A stretch of 10,858 bases of DNA from SPCO01 sp964579825 (lineage in GTDB: Bacteria; Chloroflexota; Limnocylindria; Limnocylindrales; CSP1-4), in NCBI GenBank assembly GCA_964579825.1, contig CAZOHT010000065.1:1-10858 (forward strand), in the 5' to 3' direction. The first letter of the stretch is position 1; every line of letters begins with the position of its first letter. This document shows, in pieces, positions 1 to 6,475 of this stretch. The position numbers and the translations under genes were made by a program. The notes beneath the pieces were generated by a model, which made no database searches, was not told where the DNA came from, and saw only the letters and a program-made list of their open reading frames with translations.

Positions 1-1983
1 GTCGGCATCCGCGCCTGGGGCCTCGTCCGCTACGCCTTCCTGCAGAACAAGATGTTCCGCTGGACCCGGGCTGGCGTCGTCCACTACGTCGTCTTCCTTG
101 GTTCCACGATCCTGCTCATCGGCAACATCAACGTCGTGACAGGCGGCCTCCTGCAGGCGGTCGTCGGCTGGCCGTTCGGGGGTGCGCTGTGGACGCTCGC
201 GGTCGCGATGCAGAACCTGATCGCCGTCGGGGTGTTCGCCGGCCTCGTCTACTTCTACAAGCGACGCCTGGTGGACCGGCCGGAACGACTGAGCCTGGGC
301 CCGACCGGTCTCCTGGTGCTGACGATGATCGCCCTCGTCGTGTCGACCGAGTTCTTCGCGCTGGCCTTCGAGGCGGCGGCGTATGGCGATGTCCCGGGAG
401 CCTTCATCACGAACGCCCTTGCCGTCCCCCTTCGATCACTGTCGGTCGAGGCGAATGAGGCCGCCTTCGCGTTCCTATGGTGGGCCCACGTGTTCGTGCT
501 CGCGGCTTTCCTGCTGTTCATCCCGACCAACAAGCACTTCCACGTCTACACGAGCTTCGTGAACATCTGGTTTCGCAAGCTCGCCCCACGTGGGGTCCTG
601 CCGAGGATGGACCTCGAGGCCGAGGACGCCACCTTCGGGCTCAAGACGCTCCAGGACCTCGGCTGGAAGGACGTCCTCGACGGATTCACCTGCACGGAAT
701 GCGGTCGATGCCAGGAGGCCTGTCCGGCGTACAACACGGGGAAGCCGCTCAACCCCAAGACCTTCATCATGGGCATCCGGGACATGTCCGAGATGGCCGA
801 GCAGACCATCGACATCATCCCGAACTCGCCGATCGTCCGCGAGACCTACGGCCTCGACGACACGACCCTGTCTCCGGTCACGATGTCGACGGCGATCGTG
901 GACACGGCCATCCCGTACGACGCGGTCTGGGACTGCGTGACCTGCGGCGCGTGTGTCGAGGCGTGCCCGGTCCTCATCGAGCATGTCGACAAGATCGTCG
1001 GGCTACGGCGGAACCTCGTGCTCGAGGAGAGCCGGTTCCCGACCGAGCTGACCGGCGCGTTCCGGGCGATGGAGAACCAGGGCAATCCGTGGGGCCAGCC
1101 GTCGTCCGCCCGGCTCGATTGGACGAAACCGCTGCCGTTCCAGGTCTCGACCGTGGCCGAGATGGCGTCGAGTGGGCGGTTGGACGAGCTCGAGGTCCTG
1201 TACTGGGTGGGCTGCGCGGCGGCGTTCGATACCCGCAACCAGAAGGTCGCCCGGGCGGTCGCCACGTGCCTGCATGCCGCTGGCGTGCCGTTCGCGATCC
1301 TGGGCCAGGAGGAGTCGTGCACGGGCGATCCGGCCCGCCGGATGGGCAACGACTACGTGTTCCAGATGCTGGCGATGGGCAACGTCGAGACCCTCGACAA
1401 GTACGCCATGGGCCAGCGCACGATCGTCACCGCCTGCCCGCACTGCTTCAACTCGCTCTCGAACGAGTACAGCCAGCTTGGCGGGAACTACACGGTCGTG
1501 CACCACAGCCAGTACCTGGCGGGGTTGGTGTCGTCGGGACGGCTCGCGACCATCCCGCCGGATGCCACGAACGGGACCGAAACTGGCGACCACGGTCTCG
1601 GGACCGTCACGGTCCATGACTCCTGCTACCTGGCCCGCTACAACGGGGTCGTGGCGGCGCCACGGGACGTCCTGGGGGCCGCGGGTGTGACCGTCACCGA
1701 GATGGCCAAGTCGGGTAAGCAGACCTTCTGCTGCGGGGCTGGCGGCGGCCGGATGTGGATGGAAGAGGACCGCGGATCCCGGATCAACGCCGAGCGGTCG
1801 CGCCAGATCATCGAGACCGGCGCCGATGTCGTCGCGACGTCCTGCCCGTTCTGCATGGTCATGCTGAGCGACGGCCTGGCCTCGGCCGAGGGCGGCGCCG
1901 CGGTCGCGTCAGCGGACATCAGTGAGATCCTGGCGGCCCGGATCGCAGCCACGCCGGCGGAGCGACGTCTGCCGGTGATCTGA
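1..1983 (+). CDS. Membrane-anchored Fe-S oxidoreductase, EtfD / heterodisulfide reductase-like (5' partial)
   Basis: The reading frame is open from base 1, so the gene starts upstream; the first internal ATG is at 52, and numbering here counts from it. Four hydrophobic helices (about 9-31, 46-69, 84-110, 138-159) with His11, His146, His162 and His164 resemble the heme-b-binding nitrate reductase gamma-type domain. Two 4Fe-4S motifs follow, CTECGRCQEACP (from 214) and CVTCGACVEACP (from 295). Two cysteine-rich CCG-type domains come next: the first has GC near 387 and CPHC at 462, the second DSCY at 523, CCGAGGGRMW at 560 and CPFC at 598. This architecture is that of membrane Fe-S reductases such as mycobacterial EtfD, which accept electrons from ETF and feed the quinone pool. 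The acyl-CoA dehydrogenase and etfBA genes just downstream support that role. Other HdrD/GlpC-like quinone reductases share the fold, so the electron donor is inferred. Confidence 0.88.
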   Translation, partial: VGIRAWGLVRYAFLQNKMFRWTRAGVVHYVVFLGSTILLIGNINVVTGGLLQAVVGWPFGGALWTLAVAMQNLIAVGVFAGLVYFYKRRLVDRPERLSLGPTGLLVLTMIALVVSTEFFALAFEAAAYGDVPGAFITNALAVPLRSLSVEANEAAFAFLWWAHVFVLAAFLLFIPTNKHFHVYTSFVNIWFRKLAPRGVLPRMDLEAEDATFGLKTLQDLGWKDVLDGFTCTECGRCQEACPAYNTGKPLNPKTFIMGIRDMSEMAEQTIDIIPNSPIVRETYGLDDTTLSPVTMSTAIVDTAIPYDAVWDCVTCGACVEACPVLIEHVDKIVGLRRNLVLEESRFPTELTGAFRAMENQGNPWGQPSSARLDWTKPLPFQVSTVAEMASSGRLDELEVLYWVGCAAAFDTRNQKVARAVATCLHAAGVPFAILGQEESCTGDPARRMGNDYVFQMLAMGNVETLDKYAMGQRTIVTACPHCFNSLSNEYSQLGGNYTVVHHSQYLAGLVSSGRLATIPPDATNGTETGDHGLGTVTVHDSCYLARYNGVVAAPRDVLGAAGVTVTEMAKSGKQTFCCGAGGGRMWMEEDRGSRINAERSRQIIETGADVVATSCPFCMVMLSDGLASAEGGAAVASADISEILAARIAATPAERRLPVI

Positions 1984-2004
1984 CGAGGGCCCCCGCCCAG
2001 CAGG

Positions 2005-2226
2005 TCAGTCTGGCAGGCGCTTCCCGCAGCTGCTGCAGGTGGCGTCCGTGACGAGGTTGCCGAAACCGCAATTGGGGCAGCGTTTCATGCCCTCGGTGCT
2101 CACGGCGAACGGGTTCTCGCGCGTCGCGTCCGCACGCTCGGACTGCTGGCGCCGCAGGATCAAGAGCGTGGCGACCACACCGAGCGCCGCGGCTGCCAGC
2201 AACGCGATCAAGGGCAGGTCGTCCAT
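2005..2226 (-). CDS. Small membrane-anchored zinc-ribbon protein
   Basis: This 73-residue protein has one N-terminal hydrophobic helix (about residues 5-24), followed by a basic stretch RRQQ and a C-terminal zinc ribbon with CPNC (Cys50, Cys53) and CSSC (Cys64, Cys67). The zinc ribbon should therefore lie on the cytoplasmic side (N-terminus out, by the positive-inside rule). It is transcribed towards the Fe-S reductase gene, with only 21 bp between the two stop codons, and diverges from the acyl-CoA dehydrogenase gene. The ATG lies 6 nt after a TAGGCT hexamer, so the mRNA may be leaderless. Short zinc-ribbon membrane proteins are common and mostly uncharacterised. I assign no function beyond probable zinc binding. 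Confidence 0.72.
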   Translation of the reverse strand: MDDLPLIALLAAAALGVVATLLILRRQQSERADATRENPFAVSTEGMKRCPNCGFGNLVTDATCSSCGKRLPD

Positions 2227-2232
2227 GGACAG

Positions 2233-2238
2233 AGCCTA
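2233..2238 (-). promoter_or_regulatory. Candidate -10 element for the zinc-ribbon gene (leaderless)
   Basis: On the minus strand TAGGCT (TAnnnT type) is followed by six bases, CTGTCC, and then the ATG at 2226. With normal -10 to start-site spacing, transcription would begin at or next to the A of the start codon. There is no Shine-Dalgarno sequence and no clear -35 box. Confidence 0.4.
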
Positions 2239-2335
2239 CCGCGGCCGTCCAGCGTCCAGCCGTCCCAGGGCCAACCTCGTTGCGCGCTGGCCACGAACGA
2301 AGGTCCCGCCCGGTCCCGCACTCGACTGGCGCTGC

Positions 2336-2341
2336 TAGCAT
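2336..2341 (+). promoter_or_regulatory. Candidate extended -10 element for the acyl-CoA dehydrogenase operon
   Basis: TGCTAGCAT (2333-2341) is an extended -10 (TGnTAnnnT). Seven bases separate its last T from the GTG at 2349, which would give a leaderless transcript starting on that GTG. The hexamer overlaps the upstream ATG at 2340, so a transcript from it could not use that ATG. No convincing -35 box is visible. Confidence 0.42.
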
Positions 2342-3521
2342 GGCCGCCGTGACCGAGCAGCCCAGCGCGAGCACCTACCGCCTCACCGAGGACCAGCAGA
2401 TGCTGCGCGACGCCGTGCGCGTCCTGGCCGATGAGCAGATCGCGCCGCGGGCCGCCGAGATCGACCGGACCGGCGAGTTCCCGCAGGACGTCCGGGCGTT
2501 GCTCGCCTCGCACGACATCCTCGGCCTGCCGTTCCCCGAGGCGTACGGTGGCCTCGGCGTGGACCTGCTCACGATCTGCCTCGCCATCGAGCAGATCAGC
2601 CGCGCCTGTGCCACCTCGGGCCTGATCCTCGCCGTCCAGGAGCTGGCCTCGCTCCCGCTCCTGATGGCCGGGACCGACGAGCAGAAGCAGCGCTGGTTCC
2701 CGTCTCTGGCATCCGGTGAGAAGCTCATCGCGTTCGCCCTGACCGAGGCCGACGCCGGCTCCGATGTCTCCGCGATCCGAACTTCCGCCGGACGTGACGG
2801 CGACGACTACATCCTGTCGGGTTCCAAGCGGTTCATCAGCCAGGGATCCGTCGCGGATCTGATCACAGTCTTCGCCGTGACCGATCCCATGGGACCGAAG
2901 ACCAAGCGCCTGTCCTGCTTCATCGTCGAGGTCCCGACGCCGGGTTTCTCGGTCGCCCGGGTCGAGCACAAGATGGGCCTGCGCGGCAGCCCGACCGCCG
3001 AGCTCGTCTTCGATGGCGTCCGGGTCCCATCGGCAAACCTCGTCGGCGCCGAAGGCGACGGCTTCGAACTCGCCATGCGGACGCTGGACCGCAGCCGGCC
3101 GGGGATCGCCGCCCAGGCCGTCGGCATCGCCCAGGGCGCCATGGAGGTGGCCGCGGCCTACGCCCGGGAGCGCAGGCAATTCGGGCAGCGGATCGGCGAC
3201 TTCCAGATGATCGGCGCGATGCTGGCCGACATGGACGCCGGCGTCGAAGCGGCGCGGCAGCTCCTGTACAAGGCCTGCACGGAGATCGAGGCGGGGGCGC
3301 CGGACGCCAGCCGGTGGTCGGCGATGTGTAAACTCGTGGCCGGTGACACCGCGATGCGGGTCACCACGGATGCCGTCCAGGTCCTTGGGGGCTATGGCTA
3401 CATCGACGAGTTCCCGGTCGAGCGGATGATGCGCGACGCGAAGATCACCCAGCTCTACGAGGGGACCCAGCAGATCCAACGGCTCGTCATCGCGCGGGAC
3501 CTGCTCGGCAAGGGCAGCTGA
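2340..3521 (+). CDS. Acyl-CoA dehydrogenase
   Basis: This FAD enzyme makes the alpha,beta double bond in an acyl-CoA and passes electrons to ETF. It is 393 residues from ATG 2340, the usual length of short/branched-chain family members. Visible family features are the FALTEADAGSDV segment (FAD/substrate region), RRQFGQRIGDFQ, the C-terminal QVLGGYGYIDEFPVERMMRD and the YEGTQQIQ motif. Glu374 of that motif is at the catalytic-base position of SCAD/butyryl-CoA dehydrogenases. Chain-length specificity cannot be read from the sequence. The start is uncertain: ATG 2340 and GTG 2349 are both in frame without a Shine-Dalgarno sequence, and the -10 placement favours GTG 2349 (390 residues). A longer frame reaches back to 2280 but lacks family similarity there. 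The stop is 23 bp before etfB, so the two are probably co-transcribed and this enzyme is a likely partner of the adjacent ETF. Confidence 0.93.
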   Translation: MAAVTEQPSASTYRLTEDQQMLRDAVRVLADEQIAPRAAEIDRTGEFPQDVRALLASHDILGLPFPEAYGGLGVDLLTICLAIEQISRACATSGLILAVQELASLPLLMAGTDEQKQRWFPSLASGEKLIAFALTEADAGSDVSAIRTSAGRDGDDYILSGSKRFISQGSVADLITVFAVTDPMGPKTKRLSCFIVEVPTPGFSVARVEHKMGLRGSPTAELVFDGVRVPSANLVGAEGDGFELAMRTLDRSRPGIAAQAVGIAQGAMEVAAAYARERRQFGQRIGDFQMIGAMLADMDAGVEAARQLLYKACTEIEAGAPDASRWSAMCKLVAGDTAMRVTTDAVQVLGGYGYIDEFPVERMMRDAKITQLYEGTQQIQRLVIARDLLGKGS

Positions 3522-3544
3522 CCGGGCAGGAGGTCCTTCACCCC

Positions 3545-4285
3545 GTGCGTATCGTCGTCCTCACGAAGCCCGTCCCGGACCCGGCGTCCATGGGCGAGCG
3601 GCTCGGCCCTGACCGCCGCCTGGATCGGGCCGCCGTCCCGGCCGTCGTCAACGGCAACGACGAGTACGCGCTCGAGGCGGGACTCAAGCTGGTCGAGGCG
3701 CACGGCGGCGAGGTCACCCTGCTGTCGATGGCGCCGGCCAGTGCCCCCGAGACGATGCGCAAGGCGCTCGCGATGGGCGCCGCCAGCGGGACGCTCGTGA
3801 CGGACGAGGCGCTCGCCGGTTCCTGCACCGTCTCCACGGCCCGCGTCCTGGCGGCGGCCCTCAAGACGCTCGAATTCGACCTCGTCCTGGCCGGCGTGGA
3901 TACCTCCGATGGGGTCGCCGGCGTCGTCGGGCCGGCGGTGGCCGCCCTGGCCGGGCTGCCACTGCTGTCGTATGCCACGAAGATCGAGCCCGATCCGGCC
4001 GCCGGGACGGTGCGCGTCCGGCGCATCTCGCCGACCGGATACGACGTCCTGGATGCCCCGATGCCGGCGCTNNNNNNNNNNNNNNNNNNNNNNNNNNNNN
4101 NNNNNNNNNNNNNNNNNNNNNNNNNNNNNNNNNNNNNNNNNNNNNNNNNNNNNNNNNNNNNNNNNNNNNNNGTCCTCGCGAGTGTCGCCCCGCCGTCCCG
4201 TGGCGCGACACGAGTGATCCGGGAGGCACCGGACGAGGCCGCTCGGCAGGTCGTCGCCTACCTCGCCGAGCGGAGGATCATCTGA
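3545..4285 (+). CDS. etfB: Electron transfer flavoprotein beta subunit, interrupted by assembly gap
   Basis: EtfB binds AMP (or FAD in bifurcating forms) and pairs with EtfA to carry electrons from acyl-CoA dehydrogenases. The GTG start gives VRIVVLTKPVPDP, a classic EtfB N-terminus. AGGAGG at 3528-3533 lies 11 nt upstream, a rather long spacing. Further family features are VNGNDEYALEAGLKL (residues 36-50), RKALAMGA (72-79) and the GVDTSDGVAGVVGPAVAALA segment (117-136). The 100-N placeholder begins after about residue 175. The sequence after it (VLASVAPPSRG onwards) fits an EtfB C-terminus and runs to a stop that overlaps etfA. 100 is not a multiple of three, so the apparent 246-residue length is arbitrary. 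The missing part should contain the loop that recognises the dehydrogenase partner. The gene is probably intact in the organism. Confidence 0.88.
   Translation: MRIVVLTKPVPDPASMGERLGPDRRLDRAAVPAVVNGNDEYALEAGLKLVEAHGGEVTLLSMAPASAPETMRKALAMGAASGTLVTDEALAGSCTVSTARVLAAALKTLEFDLVLAGVDTSDGVAGVVGPAVAALAGLPLLSYATKIEPDPAAGTVRVRRISPTGYDVLDAPMPAXXXXXXXXXXXXXXXXXXXXXXXXXXXXXXXXXXVLASVAPPSRGATRVIREAPDEAARQVVAYLAERRII
4072..4171. other. Assembly gap of exactly 100 N
   Basis: A run of exactly 100 undetermined bases lies inside etfB. The round number is typical of a scaffolding placeholder of unknown true length. Recalled human EtfB has about 45 residues (about 135 nt) between the corresponding flanking segments, so the real gap is probably somewhat longer than shown. 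Confidence 0.97.
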
Positions 4286-5262
4286 TGGGCGCCATCTGGG
4301 TGATCGGGGAAGTCACCGCGACCGGGGAGCTGGCCCGGATCAGCACCGAGGTCGCCACGCTCGGTCGGTCCCTGGCGGAGGCCTCGGGCAAGGACCTGGT
4401 CGGGATCGTGGTCGCCGCGGATCCGGCCGCGGCCGCCGCGGACCTCGCCGCGTATGTGCCGAGCGTCCGTTCCGTGGCGGACCCCGCGGCGGGCGGTCAT
4501 GCCTGGTCCACCATCGCCGCTCAACACATCGCCGCCCTCGCCGCCACCGACGCCCCAGACCTCATCCTGGTCGGTGCCGGACCGGACGGCCGTGACGTGG
4601 CCGGGGTCGTCTCGGCGCTCACCGGCCTCGGCGTCCTCGTCAACGCCATCGGGGTCAGCTGGACCGCAGACGGCGTCGCCGTCGAGATGAGCGTGTTCGG
4701 TGGCCGACTGTTGACCACGTCCGGCTTTACGGACGGCCGGGGTATCGTCACGCTCCGACCGACGGTCGTGACCGCACGACCCGCGGCGGCGGCCGGGACC
4801 GTGACCGCCACCACGTCCGGCTCCACCGCGGCCCTGCCCGCGGTCGTGGTCTCGGATCGCGTCTCGGAAGCCAGTGCGGCCGCGCCCATCGAGGAGGCGC
4901 GGATCATCGTCTCCGGCGGTCGCGGCGTCGGTGGTCCGGAGGGCTTCGGGCTCGTCCGCGACCTCGCCGCTCAGCTCGGCGGCGCCGTCGGCGCGTCGCG
5001 TGCGGCGGTGGACTCGGGCTGGATCCCGTACGCCCAGCAGATCGGCCAGACCGGCAAGATCGTCCGCCCGCAGCTGTACCTCGCCCTCGGGATCAGCGGG
5101 GCGATCCAGCACAAGGTCGGGATGCAGGCCGCCGAGACGATCGTCGCGATCAACCGCGACCCGGACGCGCCGATCGCTGAATTCGCCGACGTCATCGTCA
5201 TCGGGGACCTGTTCGAGGTCGGCCCGGCCATGCTCGACGAGCTTCGCGCTCGGGCGGGCTGA
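4285..5262 (+). CDS. etfA: Electron transfer flavoprotein alpha subunit
   Basis: EtfA carries the FAD that takes electrons from the dehydrogenase and delivers them to an ETF reductase. The 325-residue length is typical. The N-terminal domain (about 1-190) is the variable ETF alpha/beta-fold. The C-terminal FAD domain shows SGGRGVGG (210-217), followed by SGWIPYAQQIGQTGKIVRP. The diagnostic LYLALGISGAIQH starts at 264, then AINRDPDAPI and a VIGDLFEV end. The ATG shares its A with the TGA of etfB (TGATG), and GGAGG at 4272-4276 is a good ribosome-binding site, which implies translational coupling and balanced subunit synthesis. The sequence alone does not settle whether this ETF is electron-bifurcating. 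The EtfD-like reductase upstream favours the ordinary, quinone-linked type. Confidence 0.95.
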   Translation: MGAIWVIGEVTATGELARISTEVATLGRSLAEASGKDLVGIVVAADPAAAAADLAAYVPSVRSVADPAAGGHAWSTIAAQHIAALAATDAPDLILVGAGPDGRDVAGVVSALTGLGVLVNAIGVSWTADGVAVEMSVFGGRLLTTSGFTDGRGIVTLRPTVVTARPAAAAGTVTATTSGSTAALPAVVVSDRVSEASAAAPIEEARIIVSGGRGVGGPEGFGLVRDLAAQLGGAVGASRAAVDSGWIPYAQQIGQTGKIVRPQLYLALGISGAIQHKVGMQAAETIVAINRDPDAPIAEFADVIVIGDLFEVGPAMLDELRARAG

Positions 5263-5287
5263 GCGCACCCGGCCCGCGACCCCGGAC

Positions 5288-5842
5288 GTGGAACTGACGA
5301 TCCTTCTACCGATCCTGGCATTCGTGGCCCTCGCTGCGGGGCTGGTGGTCGTCTTCCGCCGCACCAACCGGATCGTGGCGCGGACCCGCGAGGTGGAGGA
5401 GTTCCGCGTCGCGGTCGTGGACCTCGCCACCCGCATCGACGTGTCCCTCGAGGGCGCGACCGGTCGGATCGACGCTGTCCGGCACCACGAACTGCCGGCC
5501 GACGAGCTCGCGGAGACCATCGTCGCCGCAACCGACGCCGTGGACCGCTACATCGAGGAAGCCGAGGCCCTCCGGCCACCGACCCAGGCGGTCTCGATCC
5601 AGAAGGACCTCGTCAATGACCTGGGGCGAGCCAGGCGAGCCCTGGCGATGGTCGACCACGGGGCGACGATCCTGGTCGCTGTCCGGCGTGGGAACCGTGA
5701 GCTGGAAGGGAATACCTCGGTCAAGCGCGGCTACCTGAACCTCCTCCACGCGCGGGAGGCGATCGCCCGTCACGCGGCGATGGCGGATGAGCTCGCGACC
5801 CAGGCCAAGGACTCCCAGGACGTCCTCCGGCGAAGCGCCTGA
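5288..5842 (+). CDS. Membrane-anchored helical protein of unknown function
   Basis: I do not recognise this 184-residue protein. The GTG start at 5288 is chosen because it puts a hydrophobic helix (about residues 4-23, ending in RRTNR) at the very N-terminus; it has no obvious ribosome-binding site. The remainder is hydrophilic, rich in Ala, Arg, Glu and Asp, and looks almost entirely alpha-helical, with coiled-coil-like stretches (VDRYIEEAEAL, QKDLVNDLGRARRAL). There are no cysteines and no catalytic motif that I can see. It follows etfA by 25 bp on the same strand and is followed by a possible hairpin, so it is probably the last gene of the acyl-CoA dehydrogenase/ETF operon. It could be a scaffold or a membrane-tethering protein, but that is only a guess from context. 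Confidence 0.7.
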   Translation: MELTILLPILAFVALAAGLVVVFRRTNRIVARTREVEEFRVAVVDLATRIDVSLEGATGRIDAVRHHELPADELAETIVAATDAVDRYIEEAEALRPPTQAVSIQKDLVNDLGRARRALAMVDHGATILVAVRRGNRELEGNTSVKRGYLNLLHAREAIARHAAMADELATQAKDSQDVLRRSA

Positions 5843-5848
5843 TCGACC

Positions 5849-5871
5849 GGCGGACCGCCCCCTCGTCCGCC
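5849..5871 (+). terminator. Possible hairpin terminator after the ETF operon
   Basis: GGCGGAC (5849-5855) and GTCCGCC (5865-5871) form a perfect 7-bp GC-rich stem with a 9-nt loop, 6 bp past the stop codon at 5842. There is no T-run after it, so it is at best a weak or factor-assisted terminator. Confidence 0.3.
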
Positions 5872-5900
5872 TCTCCGGTCCACCTGTCGGACCCCACCGC

Positions 5901-5918
5901 ACCACACCATGTAGTGGT
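5901..5918. promoter_or_regulatory. NrdR box 1
   Basis: ACCACACCATGTAGTGGT is an imperfect palindrome (ACCAC/GTGGT arms). Its core CACACCATGTAGTG matches the published NrdR-box consensus (CACWATATNTWGTG) at 12 of 14 positions. It is repeated exactly 31 bp downstream and lies upstream of nrdR itself. Confidence 0.82.
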
Positions 5919-5923
5919 ATCCT
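5918..5923 (+). promoter_or_regulatory. Candidate -10 of the nrdR-dcd operon, between the NrdR boxes
   Basis: TATCCT overlaps the last base of NrdR box 1 and would place transcription initiation near 5930, at the edge of box 2. Binding of NrdR to both boxes would cover this promoter, consistent with repression. The -35 region is not recognisable. Confidence 0.4.
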
Positions 5924-5931
5924 CGGGCGAC

Positions 5932-5949
5932 ACCACACCATGTAGTGGT
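5932..5949. promoter_or_regulatory. NrdR box 2
   Basis: This is an identical 18-bp copy of box 1, starting 31 bp after it, that is about three helical turns with 15 bp between the 16-bp cores. Tandem boxes with this phasing are the known NrdR operator arrangement. The box ends 19 bp before the nrdR start codon. Confidence 0.82.
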
Positions 5950-5968
5950 CCGGCAGGACAGGAGAGCG

Positions 5969-6475
5969 ATGCGCTGCCCCCAATGCGGCGAACGGGAGAC
6001 CCGAGTCGTCGACTCGCGCGACCTCGATGACTCCGCCACGATCCGTCGTCGCCGCGAGTGCGCCTCCTGTGCGATGCGCTTCACCACCTACGAGCGTGTC
6101 GAGGCCGCCCGGCTGGTCGTCGTCAAGCGCGACGGCGTACGCCAGGAGTTCGATCGCGACAAGCTAGCGTCCGGCCTGCGCAAGGCCTTGACCCGCCGAC
6201 CCGTGCCGGCCGGCGCCGCCGAGACGGCCGCCGATCAGATCGAGGCGGACCTGCGCGCCTCCGGGGCCAGCGAGGTGCCGTCATCGCGCGTCGGGGCGCT
6301 CGCGATGGAGCAGCTCCGGGCCATCGACCAGATCGCGTACATCCGCTTTGCCAGTGTCTACCAGAGCTTCGAGGACCTCGAGGACCTCAAGCGCGAGGTG
6401 GACAGCCTGTACGCAGAGCGAGGCCCCACGATCGCCGTCGACCTGCGCGGGGATCCAGCCGGGTCGACCCGATGA
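5969..6475 (+). CDS. nrdR: Transcriptional repressor NrdR
   Basis: NrdR represses ribonucleotide reductase and related genes according to the (d)ATP level. The 168-residue length is typical of the family. The N-terminal zinc ribbon uses Cys3, Cys6, Cys31 and Cys34 and carries the RRRREC DNA-binding stretch (from Arg26). An ATP-cone follows (about 46-136), beginning VVKRDGVRQEF and ending in the usual IAYIRFASVYQSFEDL segment. ATG 5969 is chosen because MRCPQCG is the invariant NrdR start and AGGAGA at 5960-5965 is a good ribosome-binding site; an in-frame GTG at 5945 lies inside NrdR box 2. The gene is followed by dcd with an ATGA overlap. Two NrdR boxes upstream indicate autoregulation. No ribonucleotide reductase gene is present in this window. 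Confidence 0.96.
   Translation: MRCPQCGERETRVVDSRDLDDSATIRRRRECASCAMRFTTYERVEAARLVVVKRDGVRQEFDRDKLASGLRKALTRRPVPAGAAETAADQIEADLRASGASEVPSSRVGALAMEQLRAIDQIAYIRFASVYQSFEDLEDLKREVDSLYAERGPTIAVDLRGDPAGSTR

Noticed and set aside
1987..1998. GGGC-CCCC-GCCC hairpin between the Fe-S reductase and zinc-ribbon genes, considered as a terminator.
   Set aside because: The stem is only 4 bp with no T-run on either side; in DNA this GC-rich it is expected by chance.
2208..3479. A 423-codon minus-strand open frame over the acyl-CoA dehydrogenase gene.
   Set aside because: It is a mirror frame of a well-supported gene, with shadow-like composition and no motif.
4258..5520. A 420-codon minus-strand open frame over etfA and the following gene.
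   Set aside because: It is antisense to etfA with its FAD motif; the composition is low-complexity Arg/Gly/Asp and no domain is visible.
5900..5949. Two 19-bp direct repeats, considered as the start of a CRISPR array or an iteron cluster.
   Set aside because: Only two copies exist, they are palindromic, match the NrdR box and sit directly before nrdR.
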